DNA of 64,000 bases from Cryptomeria japonica (GCF_030272615.1 NC_081406.1:240796422-240860421); one strand, 5' to 3'. Numbered from the stretch's first letter, positions 33,934-46,400 are shown. Made by a program: numbers and translations. Notes: generated from the sequence alone by a model not told the origin.

Positions 33934-36648
33934 ATGGACGTCTCTTACGTCCTTAATTGAGTACTTAATACAGTTGCGGACAAGGGTATAAAGAAACTGT
34001 ATGGAGAGGTTAAGAACCTAAGGAGTTTACGTAGCAATGCCGCATGCCTCCGCGAGGAGATAGATCGTGTGAAAGGCATAGAAGATGATATTAAGACTCT
34101 GTTAAGTGGGTCAGGTCGACAGCCTAAGCGAATCGTGAGGAATTGGCTCAACACACGAGCGAATCGTCAAATCTGCTGAAGAGGTGCTTCAACAGTACGA
34201 ACAAAACAAAAAGCGTCTCTTGTGTGGGTGCTGCCCTCACTGTTTGCTTACCCCAAAATCCAGTCGAAAAGTCCTTAATTCTCTAGCGGATATAGATAAG
34301 CATCTGAAGACAAAGGATTCAGATTTTCCCACGAATGGAGAGCTGGGGGAGCTTCCAGGGGCGCTGGTACAACCCATTGAGAACGAGCTTGTTGGCAAAT
34401 TTGTTCACGAGAAGCTGCAGAAGCTGGAGACGTGGCTGCTCAAAGATGATTCTGTTCGTGTCGTTGGAGTCTATGGAATGCCCGGCGTGGGAAAGACGTC
34501 CCTGCTTAAACACATCAACAATAATGAAAAGGTAGTCAATTTCTTTAAGCTTGTAATTTGGGTTACTGCGTCCAGAGACTCCGATATATCTGATCTCCAG
34601 AGGCGCATTTGTGAGAGAATTGAATTGCCTTGGCGACCAAATTTGAGCATTGACAAAGCAGCAGGGCTGTTGCAAACAGTTTTCAAGGAAAGGAAACTGC
34701 TGCTCATTTTGAAGGATGTGTGGAAAAGAATAGATGTTTCCAAATAGGGAATTTCTACTTCTGATAATAAAATAAAAGTTGTACTGACGTCCAGAGATAA
34801 AGAGGTGTGCAGGAGCATGAAAGCAGACAAGATGATTTTAATGAAGCATCTGTCGGAGGAAGATGGTTGGGAGCTTTTCTGCAGGGGAACCTTCCCAGCT
34901 GGTGAGGATCAGAAAATGGATAGCGAGATTGAGCCCTTGGCCAGAAGCATTGCAAAGGAATGTAAAGGACATCCCCTAGCCATTAAGACGCTTGCTCGGA
35001 CAGTGCCACATCTTCACAGCAGTACCCTGTCCGAATGGGAATATGTTCTCAAGCAGCTAAAGGCGATCGATCCAGAGTTTTATCGCATTCATGAAGAGAT
35101 TGTGAAGGAATTATTCAAGCCGCTGAAGCACATCTACGATGCTCTGGAATCGGATGAGCTGAGGCTTTGTTTCCTGTACTTGGCCACCTACAGAGAAGAT
35201 CAGGAAATCGACGCGGATGAATTGATACGAATTGTGGTTGGCTGAGGGCCTAGTGAAAAGTAGAGAGGAGGGGCGCCACGGTTTTCTCAAGACCTTGGCG
35301 AACCGATGTTTGGTTGAGATTGAAATTAAAGATGAAAACGACCTTCACATTTGGAAAGTGAAAATCCACGATGTGCTCAGAGATATGGCTATACACGTCG
35401 CTGAGGTCGACCAGAATATCCTGTTCCGTGCAGGCCAGAGTTTAGCAGAGTTTCCAGAGTCCGCAAGCGCAACATCGGTGAGGATATCAGTGATGTATAA
35501 CCGTATCAGAATTCTACCTGAAAGTGTTGATTGCGCGAAGTTAGTGACTCTGTTATTGAGCTGGAACACATTTGAGGAGGTTCCAGAGAGCTTTCTGGAG
35601 AAGCTGAATATGTTGAAGGTGCTTTATCCCAGCAACACGCCCATCAAATTCTTGCCAAATTCCATCCACCAACTGAAGTATCTCCTCTATCTGCACCTTT
35701 CAAATACCCAGATTAAGGTAATCCCCCATCAAACATTTGAGCTGATTAGACTGCAGTTTTTAGATCTTTCTTTCTCCCCTATGAAGAATATTGCGTCCAT
35801 GATAAAAAAGCTGAAAAGTCTCCAAACTCTCAATTTAGCCCACTGTTATGATTTGGAGTTCGTTTCATGCGACATATCACAGCTCACTAGTTTGGAAGAG
35901 CTTGACTCGTGGAAGTCGACAATGTTTGGAAATTCACGCGATGTAAGAGTAGGAGGAGAATCAAGGGAGGCTTCCTTGCAAGACGTATGCAAACTCCATC
36001 GTCTGAAGCATCTGCGTCTAGCCTTAAAATCCCAAATTGAGGAGAAAACAATGGGGAATCTAGTGGAGCTTCAAGGACTTTGGCTACTTTGGATGCCCGA
36101 AGTTCGTCAGACATATCTGCCCACTGACATGCGGGCCATGCATAGTTTGGAGAGGGCCCACCTGTATAATTGTCACATAAAGGGAACTCCTGATTTATTC
36201 CCAGAATTACAAAATCTCACGTACTTAAAAGATGAAATCTTCTCAAATACTGCTCACTCTTTCTGGATTAGGGTTAGCAAGACTATCGAATTTGATTGAA
36301 ATAGAGATTGAGGAATGCCTTTTGCTCACAGAGATGGGAGAAGAATTTGGGAGGAAAGGGTGCTTTTCAAGGCTGCGCAAACTCAAACTATAGATGCTAC
36401 CTTCTCTGGAGAGTCTGTGTAGTTCCGTCGAAGAAGGTGCTCTTCCCATGTTGCAGACTTTGACTATATTCCGCTGTATGAAAGTTAAAGTACTGCCACA
36501 GGGTCTTGATAATCTCAAGTCTCTGGAACAGATCAGAGGAGAGAAAGAATGGTGGAATGAAATTAGCTGGCGAAATGAAGAAATGAAGAACCATTTTCAT
36601 GCGAAGTACATGGAAATCTTAGAAATCCATGATAACTATCATGTTTAA
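33934..36648 (+). pseudogene. CC-NBS-LRR disease resistance gene relic
   Basis: CNL proteins sense pathogen effectors inside the cell and trigger defence. In order: a coiled-coil-like N-terminus from ATG 33934; P-loop GMPGVGKTS at 34475; RNBS-A (LVIWVTASRD); a kinase-2 site LLLILKDVW, where the usual first Asp of the DD pair is Lys; RNBS-B VVLTSRDKEVC; GHPLAIKTLA in place of GLPL; a CNL-type RNBS-D (LCFLYLATY); IHDVLRDMAIHVAE in place of MHD; then leucine-rich repeats to 36648. Breaks: frame changes near 33965, 34165, 35237 and 36260, and TAG codons at 34745 and 36391. No intron is evident. The coding order is complete, so it decayed recently enough to keep all domains. A copia LTR begins 2 bp past the stop. 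Confidence 0.85.
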
Positions 36649-36650
36649 AG

Positions 36651-36933
36651 TGTTGGAATAATATTAGTAATTTCTGCACTACTCTGTCTGTTACAGACTA
36701 TATATAGTCTGCAGATTTCTGTATATTTTCCCCACTATTCCTATAGCATTTATTTGTCAGTTTTTAAGCTTTTTTTAGGCTCCTCTCTTCCCTTCGTTGT
36801 TGTTCTGGAAGTTTTTGGTTTCAGTCAAGACTTCTATTTATTAGAGGTGTGGTGTAATGCGTTTATCTATCGAAGTCAATACAATCTGTCTATGTTTTTG
36901 TTTGTTGTAGCAAGCCAATCCGCTCTGTTTTCA
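36651..36933 (+). repeat. Copia 5' LTR
   Basis: 283 bp from TGTTGGAATAATATTAG to TTTTCA. Matches 49119-49400 along its length, with clear divergence (roughly 80% by eye). It is followed by AAT and the primer site. Confidence 0.85.
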
Positions 36934-36936
36934 AAT

Positions 36937-36949
36937 TGGTATCAGAGCC
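36937..36949 (+). other. Primer binding site (initiator Met tRNA type)
   Basis: TGGTATCAGAGCC, the standard plant copia site complementary to initiator methionine tRNA, three bases inside the LTR. Confidence 0.85.
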
Positions 36950-37100
36950 AAAGGTTAGAAGTTTGTATAAGTCCGAGGCATTTGATTAACTGAGATAGTG
37001 ATGTTTTAGCAGGAGGACATTGAATTTAAAGGAAGCTGATCGCAGTATTGCAACCATCAAGAGGAGATCAAGATCCCTGTAGCAGACTAATTCGTAGACA

Positions 37101-37985
37101 ATGAGATCAAGCAATAATCTTTCACAGCTCCAAATCTCCATTTTCACAGGTAAAAATTCTGATTTTTGGGCAATGAAATTCAAAACCTTATTTTGTTCAC
37201 AATAATTACGGGATCTATTGTAAAAAATGGATATAGAGAACCAAAAGATCAGGCTGCATATCTAGCACTAACAAGAAATATAACAGATGAGTTTAAGGAG
37301 AACAAAAAAAATAATGCAAGAACTTTAAGTTTTATCCAGCAAGTTGTGGACGAGTCAATCTTTCCTAAGATTCCAGCAGCAAAAACATCTAATAAGGCTT
37401 GGGAAATCTTAGAAACTGCATATCAGGGTACTCTTAGGAGAAATTTTGAGAATTTACAAATGAACGATTCAGAGTTTGTAGACCAATATATGAGTCTAGT
37501 TATGAATGTTGTGAATCAGTTAAGATGTAATGGAGAAGAAATGTTAGATAAGAAGATTATAGAAATAATATTTAAGAGTCTGCCCAGGAAATTTGATTTA
37601 ATAGTTGTAGCACTTGAAGAATCTAAGGATTTTGCACAATTATCAGTAGATGAATTAATGGGATCTGTATCACCAGAATAAATAATAAATACAAATAAAA
37701 TCAATTTTTTTTTAAGAATGCTCTTAAGTTTCGCGAATCATCTGACAGGAAGAGGAAGGTCAAGTTTTAGAGGAAGAGGTCGCGGTAGAGGTGGAAGGAG
37801 TAATTTAGACCAAGGTGAAAGGAATAAACAAGTAAATTAGTACTACAACAATCGAGGATGTGGCAACAATCATTTTCAGCAACATTCAGAGACGTTTGAT
37901 AAATCTAATATACAATTTTTTTATTGCAAAAAATATGAACATTATGTATTTTAGTGTAGAAAGAAAGGAGAGGTGAGCAAACAAA
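37101..37985 (+). pseudogene. Copia gag with RGG stretch and zinc knuckle
   Basis: ATG at 37101 opens the start (ISIFTGKNSDFWAMKFKTLF), which hits TAA at 37192 and changes frame near 37222. The frame ending at 37681 carries the UBN2-type capsid region (SNKAWEILETAYQG, then LTSLPRKFD-like text as FKSLPRKFD). Downstream another frame has a Gly/Arg-rich run (about 37745-37800) and a knuckle pattern YCKKYEHYVF-stop-CRKK, in which the first Cys position reads Phe. Gag would coat element RNA; this copy cannot. Confidence 0.75.
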
Positions 37986-38002
37986 ATGCTAATTACACAT
38001 AG

Positions 38003-38709
38003 GAATCTAATTTTTGAAGTTTATTTATCACTTGGTATGTTGTTCTAGAAAGTACTAATTAAGGATATTTTGCTTTTGGATAGTGGATATAGTAATCATA
38101 TGATCGGGAATAAGAAATTGTTTGTTATTCTTTGTCATTCTATTAAATATGAAGTAAAATTGGGAAATAATAATAAAGTGGATGTAATTGGAAAAGGAAA
38201 GATAAGTGTTTTGACAAAAAATGTTGAAAAAATATTTATTCCTAATGAATCTAATTTTTCACGTGCCATGTTGCTCTAGAAAGTACTTATTAAGGATATT
38301 TGGCTTTTGGATAGTGGAAGTAGCAATCATATGATAGGGAATAAGAAATTGTTTGGTATTCTTCATCATTCTATCAAATATGATACAGATGAATCTAATG
38401 TTCAAAGTTTATTTATCACGTGCTATGTTCCTCTAGAAAGTATGAATTAAGGATATTTGGTTTTTGGATAGTGGATGTAGCAATCATATGAAAAAGAATA
38501 AAAAAAAGTTTTCTATTCTTCATAATTCTATTAAATATAAAGTAAAACTTGGAAATGATAATAAAGTGCATGTAATTGGAAAAGGAATGATAAGTGTTTT
38601 GACAAAAAATGTTGAAAAAAGATTTATTCTTGATGTTTATTTTGTACTTGAACTAAAACATTATTTTTTTAGTGTTGGACAACAAATAGATAAAGGCTAT
38701 AGTGTGTAA
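38003..38709 (+). repeat. Triplicated protease segment of the copia element
   Basis: Three direct units begin with GAATCTAAT at 38003, 38247 and 38391. Each contains TCTAGAAAGTA, then AAGGATATTTGGCTTTTGGA and an aspartic protease active-site pattern: LLDSGYSNHM, WLLDSGSSNHM or WFLDSGCSNHM. Unit 1 is 244 bp, unit 2 is 144 bp and lacks the back half, and unit 3 continues through the normal end of the protease (LKHYFFSVGQ, KGYSV at 38706). Confidence 0.85.
38070..38709 (+). pseudogene. Copia aspartic protease, three partial copies
   Basis: The copia protease cleaves the Gag-Pol chain. Active-site DSG lies in frames at 38076 (unit 1), about 38312 (unit 2) and 38467 (unit 3). The open stretches 38070-38279 and 38464-38709 each hold the core with IKYEVKLGN/IKYKVKLGN and the GKGKISVLTKNVEK-type strand. 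Only unit 3 joins to the following domain. Normal copia elements have one such domain. Confidence 0.75.
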
Positions 38710-38918
38710 CAAGTGGTATCAAAGCTTGGTCACAAGTTCAAATCATGCAGGCTACTGCGAGTGACATGGGGAGGGGGATTGTTGGCAGTGGGCCAGCGTC
38801 CCTCGCGTGGATTTACGACATGGTTTAACAGCCTCCTGTAGATTCTATAAGTCTAGTGGTTGTATCGAGCATTGATAGGTCGATCTTTTGGTGCAACAAC
38901 AAACAAACTTGTAACAAG
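38705..38918 (+). mobile_element. TRIM-like mini LTR element (partial)
   Basis: A 9-base direct repeat TGTAACAAG occurs at 38705-38713 and 38910-38918. After the first copy come a primer-site-like TGGTATCAAAGC (38714), a 66-bp interior, a purine tract GGGGAGGGGGAT (38768-38779) and an LTR-like 137-bp block from TGTTGGCAGTGGGCC (38780) to TTGTAACA (38916). This is the order of an LTR element, with only the last 7 bases of a 5' LTR left. GC content is higher than in the surrounding copia DNA, and copia coding similarity resumes just after. Lengths fit a TRIM. Confidence 0.5.
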
Positions 38919-39968
38919 TTCTTCGAATGATAGGCTCATTGCAACTATGGAAATAATGAGAAATCGAATGTTTCCCCTACAAATTTAGTGAATCCAAGGA
39001 GAAGAGGAAGCAAATTTGAGAACAATGTATTTAAACCAATCTTGGTTATGGCATTTAAGGTATGGACATTTGTATTTTGGAGGTTTTAATTTGTTATAGA
39101 AGAAACACATGGTTAAAGGATTGCCACCAATAGAACAACTTACTAGTTCTTGTGATAGTTGCATTTTAGCCAAACAACATAGAGAGAGTTTTCAAGTAGG
39201 AGTTTCATATAGAGCAAGGACAATGCTATAAACTGTTCATAGTGGTTCATGTGGACCAATACAAACCCCATGACTCAGAAGTAATTTTTATTATCTAATA
39301 TTCATTAATGATTTCAACTCAGAACGACTTGGAAATATTTTGTCAAGCAAAAGGTTGAAGCCTTTGAAAAGTTAAAGGAATTTGAAGCTATGGTAGATAA
39401 TAAAATTGGTCATTTTATCAAGGTATTGAGAATAGATAGAGTAGGTGAATACATGTCTAATGAATTTTTGGATTTTTGTAGAAATTATGGAATCAAAAGG
39501 AAGTTTATCGCAAGGTGCATAACACAATAGAATGGTTTAAAAAAACAAAAGAATAGAACTATCATGGAGATGGCTAGAAGCATGTTGAAGGCCAAACATT
39601 AACAAAATGAACATTGGGTAGACGTAGTATCAAGTGCAGTGTGCATTTTAAATATAAGCCCAACAAAAAGTGTCAAGGACAAAATTCCACAAGAAGCTTG
39701 GATTTGTAAGAAGCATAGTGTATATCATTTCAAAAAAAATGGTTATGATGCATACATGCATGTTCTATCTAAAATAAGAAAGATTCTTGATGATAGAGAC
39801 AAAAAATATATTTTTATTATATATAGTGAAGAATCAAAAGCTTATAAAGTGTTTAATCTCATTACAAAGAAAGTGATTGTTAGCAAAGATGTAGAGTTTA
39901 AAGAAGAAGAATCATGGGATGGAAGCATTGGTAAAACACTCACAATTGGAGCACCAATACTCCAATGA
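38919..39968 (+). pseudogene. Copia integrase region
   Basis: Pieces in several frames: MRNRMFPL near 38960; the pre-integrase zinc region (LWHLRYGHLYF, later CDSCILAKQH) at 39030-39190; the catalytic core from VHSGSCGPIQTP at 39235 with later YMSNEFLDFCRNYGIKR; then the post-core stretch ending in the 109-codon frame 39639-39968 (SEESKAYKVFNLITKKVIVSKDVEF). At least five stops and shifts. Integrase would insert the element copy; this one is dead. Confidence 0.75.
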
Positions 39969-40187
39969 GAACTCCAAGTAATGTTGAACGTGGTGAAAAC
40001 TCTTCTCATAATTTACATAAAATAATGATTCTAATTTGACATGAAAATTAAGGAAAACAAGAAGCTTGAAGGAGATTTAAGAGCAAAGAGAAGAAAGAGA
40101 AGGTAACTTAGATTTCCATTCAAATTTTACTTTATTTACTCATGATATTGTATATTTTGAAAAGTCTAGTAAGGAGCGATCAAAGCT

Positions 40188-40554
40188 ATGAATGATGAGA
40201 TGGCGTCTATTGAGAGAAATCAAACTTGGGAGCTAGTTAGTTTACCTAAAGGTAAGGATTTCATAGGAGTTAAATGGGTTTACAAAACTAAATTTAATGC
40301 TAAAGGTAAAATTAAAACATATAAGGAAATTTTAGTAGTAAAAGGTTATGCACAACAACAAGGAATTAATTATAATGAAATATTTGCTCCAGTTTCTAGA
40401 CTTGATACTATTCGAAGGATTTTAGTATTATCTGCACAAAATAAATGAAAAGTTTATCACATTGATGTCAAATCATCCTTTTTGAATGGTTTTTAAGAAG
40501 TATTTTTATGTCGAACATCCACCAAGCTATTAAATTCATGGACATGAAAACAAG
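40188..40554 (+). pseudogene. Copia reverse transcriptase, N-terminal part
   Basis: The open frame 40188-40448 begins MNDEMASIERNQTWELV and contains GVKWVYKTKFNAKG, VVKGYAQQQGINYNEIFAPV and RRILVLSAQ, the canonical start of copia RT. It goes on past a TGA with VYHIDVKSSFLNGF. Coding similarity then continues to the interrupted point at 40555, where a 7.5 kb element splits the codons of a KVY-RLKKALYGL motif. Confidence 0.85.
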
Positions 40555-40559
40555 GTATA

Positions 40560-41681
40560 TGTTGGCATTTTTGATGAAGATGTTGTGATTGTCATTGATG
40601 GACACACACTTGCTTTGAGATCACTTTTTGCATGTAAGAGTTATGCTCAACCGGTATTCTGTATTATAGTCTTTAGACTATTGGTGTTTTGCAGAAAGTG
40701 TTTATCAATCTCAAGCAGTATGAGGACCCAAAGTGGTATGAATACCTCAAGCGGTTCGAGGATCCCAAAGCGGTACGAAGGAACAAAGCGGTTGTTATCA
40801 TTTTTTCCAGTCTTCATTTTGACAAACCGGAAATTGGTAAAATGTGTGAACCGGTAATCGGTAAATGTATGAACCGGTATTTTTGTGATGAGTTATCATC
40901 CACTGACACTTTGGTGGTGATTCTGTGTCATGTTACCAAATGTGTCCAGATGTACTGAACCTAGGAGCTTGCAATGTAATCCTATTGGACCAACATGAAA
41001 TCAGATTCCTTTATAAGGACATCATGTCTAGGGTTTTAGTAGATGTTAGGGTTTACAGTGATTGATAAAGTTTTTGTATGTGTGATCATAGAAGAGAAGA
41101 TTAGGTCTGTGTGAAGAAACAGAGTGTGGAGATATTGAAGACTGAAGTAATGCTGAAATGCATTAAAAATGAGCTATCAAGGATCTAACCAAGCATACTA
41201 TGCTAGTATTTATATCAATCACTTATTGATTACTTACATCTTCGACAAGTCTGAAACCCTTAACCAGGTAGGCCTGGCAAAGCCTTTGTAAATCCTCTAA
41301 CAAGGTGGTTCACAACTGTGGATCTGAAATCCTCTCACAAGGTAGTCTTTAATCGAACTTATCTCCTAACAGAGATTGAGATTCCTAACAGGATCTGTTC
41401 TGGTGAAGAACATTGTATGACCTTAACCGATCTGGTTACTATTCTGCAGATAGTTACTTTTGAGTTTCATCTCACTGTGGTTTTTCCTATTTGGGTTTCC
41501 ACATCAAAACCTCTTGTGTTATCATGATTGTGTTCCTGTGGGTGAATGCCTTATTTGTTGTTTGGTTTGTATTTGCATTATTCGGTTTGTTAGTAAAAGT
41601 GTTATATCGGTTTACTACTAAATTGTTTAAGTGTTTGAGTTCAGTATTTTTTGGTATACTAATTCACCCCCCCTTTCATCA
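40560..41681 (+). repeat. 5' LTR of nested element
   Basis: 1,122 bp, TGTTGGCATTTTTGATG to CCTTTCATCA. Near its start is TTGTGATTGTCATTGATGG, near its end the stretch AATTCACCCCCCC. Similar to 46917-48087 with small indels. Confidence 0.9.
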
Positions 41682-41683
41682 AT

Positions 41684-41694
41684 TGGTATCATAG
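41684..41694 (+). other. Primer binding site of nested element
   Basis: TGGTATCATAG, two bases inside the 5' LTR; close to the initiator Met tRNA site TGGTATCAGAG. Confidence 0.75.
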
Positions 41695-41730
41695 AAAACC
41701 TTTCTATAAGTTTAACCACTTGGAAGGAGA

Positions 41731-43008
41731 TATGGGGGAATACACTGTGAGGGAGCTTACTCATCGTCTTACTCAGACTGAGAAAGCCTTTGATGAACTC
41801 AAAGTCAAATATAAAGCCCCTTTGGTAAAAAGAAGAGAGCATGCTGAAAAACTGATGGAGCTTACTGAAAAATAGTTCTTTTGATGAAGTAGACATGGAT
41901 GCCCTAGTTGAAGAAGTTGAAAAAATGAAATCCAATGCTAACCTCAGAAGGGAACTGGAAGGACTGACTATTAGAATGTGTCAAGAGCTTAAGAACTGGA
42001 GGAAAGCTGAAGATCTGGTAAAAGACAAAGATCATGAGATCTCCAAGCTAAAGAAAGAAATCAGTGCCCTTGCTGCTCATCTCCAAGAGAGTAAAGTGGA
42101 AAAAGAAGAAATGCAAGGTGAACTAAGCATGGCTATTTCTGAGAATGCAACCTTGAAGGAATCCAATGCTACTATTTCCAAGGAACTCACTAAGTCAAAG
42201 GAAATACTTGCTAAATTCAATCAGAGTGCTGCTAAGTTAGAGCAAAAAATTGAATCAACCAAACCGGTAAAGAATACTTATGTACTTGGTTTCTCTGGCT
42301 ATGAGGAAGGTGAGACCTCTGGAGAAAAAGATGTACCATCAAAGAAGCAACTGACATCAAAGGATAAAGGTAAGCAAAAGTTCAAACTTGTTTGTTTTAA
42401 TTGTCTCAAGGAAGGACATACTGCCAATGTATGTAGAAATAAGGCTTACAACAATTTTCCTTATTTTCTAAACAATAAGCCTAGATCCAATAGATTCAAT
42501 GGAAATTGTTATGCATACAACAAGTTTGGGCATAGAGAATTTGAATACAGGTCAGTTATACACAACACTGGAAGATATCCTCAAAGGAGTCAAGGAGTTT
42601 TTCCTGAATCCTCTGTAAACTGGAATCCAAACCGGTATAATGCCTATGACCATTAGTCAGGTGGTGGTGGCTATCAAACTGTAATTGGTTGGAGAGAAAC
42701 CTGTATGATTTGTCATGGTAGCAGCCACACTGCTGCAACATGTGAAAGGAAGAATGAAAACATGAATAATGGACCATGGAGAGCACATGGAATGGTTTGC
42801 TATCATTGTAATAAACTAGGTCACACTACTAATATCTGTAGGATGACAAAGAACATATCAAATGATATACCGGTCACTCCAGAAGGAAAGATTGATGTTG
42901 AAATTGTTCAAGCAGATATGAAGACAACATGGAAGAAGAAACCAAAAGATGTATCACAAGAAGAACCGGTTTCTGCACCTAGTGTGGAAATCTCTGAACT
43001 GGCAAACT
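41731..43008 (+). pseudogene. Gag-like coiled-coil and zinc-knuckle protein
   Basis: ATG at 41731 (MGEYTVRELTHRL) runs to a TAG at 41873 and a shift; the 253-codon frame 41895-42656 continues with a long coiled coil (about residues 1-120), then CFNCLKEGHTANVC. A second knuckle CYAYNKFGHREFEY has lost two Cys positions. After a TAG at 42654, the frame 42705-43010 holds CMICHGSSHTAATC and CYHCNKLGHTTNIC. Three good CCHC knuckles imply RNA binding and packaging. It occupies the gag position right after the primer site. The number of knuckles exceeds the one or two usual in copia Gag. Confidence 0.75.
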
Positions 43009-43452
43009 AAGCTACAAAAAGGCTTAGGGGGAACAAATCAATGAAATGTTTCTAACCCCCGATTTACACTGGTAAAAGACCTTAACCGGTATGTGTTACC
43101 TATCAATCGACAAAAGACCAGAAACGACAAAAGGTAAAAGTAGGGTTTATAACCTAATAGTGGAGCATTTGTTATGGTAGGTGAAGAATTTATTTAAAAG
43201 GGATTTTCAAGTCATTTTCACTTATCAATTTGTGAGCAAAGAAATTTTCAAAGTGTAGAGCAACCTAAGGTGATTTATCTTGTGATTCAAAGTGAATTGA
43301 GATCTAGCAAAAGAATTCTAAGATATTTGTAACTTGTTAGTAAAGAACAACTAAGCAGTGTTCCAAGTGACCGAAGTGGTGTGTTGCTAGCTACAGTATC
43401 AAAGCCCTAAACCTCGATTCGTGAAGGTATTTTTTGAGTTTCTTTGTTTATT

Positions 43453-46400
43453 ATGGCTTCTACTTCGCACTCTAGTTCAAGTGCACCTATTGATTCAGCA
43501 GATATCATACAAAGGAAGATGAGATATAGTGCCCTATCCCAGATACCCGTTGGTGTTATAGTTGAGGAAGGTAGTTCAAATTATATTGATTGAAAAATTG
43601 AAGACTTAGGATCGCTAGTGATCCATTCTCAGTTAGGTTTATTTTGCAGGGATAACAAGAAGATAAAGCCTGAATACAACATCCTGGAAAAGAAGAAACT
43701 TCACAATGCGGTCTATTTTCTTGAAGAATTCACAAAAGATCACATCCACATCATCCTAAGCAGAGTGCACGGTGACAAAATGTATCTTGAGTGGACACAT
43801 GACATCACACCAAAAGCGATTCATTTCGTCATCGGTTTCTGTAACATTGGAGAGGTGCCAACCCTAAGAAAATTCATTAATACAGGGAATGACTGTCAAC
43901 ACCATCAAGGATGAATTGGTCAAGTATGCCTGCATGGTGATCGGATACCGGACATTCTATGCCAGCAGAATTAACTCTCTTTGTTGCTGCGATTAATGCT
44001 GCCAACAGAATGATCATGGTAGATGCATCATTTGATCTATGCACCTGTATGCAGAGAGAACTCCTGGTAAACCTAAAATCTATCAAACAGGACAATGCCT
44101 TAAGATTTAAATTTGGACAACTATTGGTAGGATTGTTTTTCTACTTTCAAGGCTATTTTCTGGGAGTTGGTGATATTCAATGGTCTGCTGACCAACCGGT
44201 TACCAAACAGATCAGAGAAGTCTTCAAGCGGTAGGAACCGGTTATCCTGAAGTCCTGAACAAATACTTTGATGAGTTCAGACAGAAGATGAGCCAGAGGA
44301 TGAGGATATCTGGCGATATTGTCAAGAAGTATAAAGAGGACATCTGTTTTACCATCAGATTAGATGAGTGCATAATGGAGGTAGTTGAGCCCAGAAAGGA
44401 AGAAGTGGAGCCCGTGGGATATGAGGTGATGTATGACATGCTCAAAGGGTATGCCTCTACCCTAATCGCCTTGCCTCTTGATCCAAAGAAGAAGAGAACT
44501 AGCACATACTTAGAAAGGGCAACACTAGTTGAAGAGCCCTCAGTGAAGAAAGGAAAGGCAATGCCATTAGTATCGACACTGGTTACTTCAGCAAGTCCTA
44601 AAGTGACCAAGCAGTCACCGACCAAGAAGAAACCAGAAGTTGTACCTGCCAAGGTTTTTGAAAGAAAGAGGAAAACTAAAAATGCCTCACCAGATTCTGA
44701 GGATACAGAACCTGAAGTGTAACCTAAAAAGACTAGGCAAATGAGGAAGAAGACAAAGACAACCAGCAATGAAATGACATCATCAGCACCAATAAATATA
44801 GACATTTCCTCTTACAAACCATTGACACATTGTCAAAGAACTATCAAGAATATTAGGAGAAAAGTGCTAAGTGATTCAATATATCATTTTGATGATTTTA
44901 ATGATAATGAAAAGGAGAAAGTTGAATAGGAGGTTATTCAATATCTATGTAGTAATGACCGATCGCCATCAGAAATTAGATCTGTTACACCAGATTCTTT
45001 ATATAATTATTTAGATAACAAATGGCGCATTGCCATAGAAAAGGAACAGGAAATAAGAGAGGAAATTTTTGAACAATATTTTCTTGATGTGTCAAATTCA
45101 GAGCTATATGAAGTTATGGATAAATATAAAGGCCTCTTCTTCATGAGAAGAAGAAGACTCTTGTTACTGGAAGGGAAAGTCCCTGAAGTGGTGAAAGATA
45201 CACATTCACATGCCAAAACCGCTCTGAGGTTGCACCAAGTGTCTGAAGCCAACAAGAAGGTTGAACAAGAACCGAAAACCAAAAACAGGATGAGGTATAT
45301 GATAGTGAAGGAGAACAGGTTATTGAACATATGGACACAATTGACGTTGATGCTTTGGATGGTGAAAATGTCACTCTGGATGTAGCAAAGGAAAAGGCTG
45401 ATAAAGAGAGAGTGGACAAGGAAAAATAGGACAAAGAAATGGCTGACAAAGTGTAAGCAGAGAAAGAGAAAAAGAACCAAGAGGAAGAGAAGAGGAAATA
45501 AGCAGAAGAGGAGAAGAAGAAAAAGGAAGAGGAGAAAAGGAAACAGGAAGAGGAGAAGAAGAAAAAGGAAGAGGAGAAAAGGAAACAGAAGAGGAGAAGA
45601 AGAAAAAGGAAGAGGAGAAGAGGAAATAGGAAGAAGAGAAGAAGAAAGAAGAAGAGAAGCAGAAGGAAGAAGAAAGGAAGAAGGATGAAGAGAAGAAAAA
45701 AGAAAGAAGTAGAGGAACAAAAGAAGGCAGAAGAGGAAAATCAAAGAGCCAAAGCAAAGAAGGAAGCAACAAAGAGCACACATGTGGAGACACCAAAGGC
45801 AACCGGTAGTCAAGCCAAACCGGCCAACATTACCAGTCCTATTGACCTCCAATCTATAAATGAATTGGAGCTTCTCCAAAGCATTAAGCTTGCTCAAGAG
45901 CAACTGGAAGCTTTAAGGAGGAAAAAGGAGCAAGAAGTTATTCAAACTATGGTGGATACACTTACCAGTTTGATTCCCGATACCAACCTCCCCAGTACCG
46001 ATTCCTCTTTGGCCCAGCTAAAACTTCTATGCACAGTTGTGGAGGACCAGGTACAAAGCCTGGAAGAGGTTGTTGAAGCTAATGCATAGAAGAAGCATCA
46101 AAAGGCACTAAACACTACCTTAGTGAAGAAACTGAATGAGCTCCAATTTGAACTTCAGAAAGAACAGAAGGACATAAGAGATGCTATGGATGAGGGGAAA
46201 TTACTGCTTAGTAAGATTAGCCAACCTCATCTATTCTGTGATGATGTGCTTGCTTAGAAGGAATAACTGCAATCTGATTTACAGGCATATATAAGCACCT
46301 TTAATATGCCCTATGATTCCTTCACTACATATGGTCAAACTCTTCACCGGTTTCAGCTCCAGTCTGCCAGAATTGAGTTGGAAATCAACAACCGGACCAG

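Noticed and set aside
34319-34830. Minus-strand frames of about 118 codons across the NLR relic
   Set aside because: Shadows of the NBS coding strand; no features of their own.
38705-38918. Cassandra-type TRIM with a 5S RNA-like LTR
   Set aside because: The 137-bp block shows no 5S rRNA-like sequence or its internal control boxes.
41895-42656. Zinc-knuckle ORF as a host RNA-binding gene
   Set aside because: It sits right after a primer site between two LTRs with a target duplication, so it is the element's Gag-like protein.
45007-45903. 298-codon minus-strand frame rich in Leu, Ser and Phe, which looks like a membrane protein
   Set aside because: It is the reverse of the GAA/GAG repeat that codes Lys/Glu in the plus-strand cargo frame.
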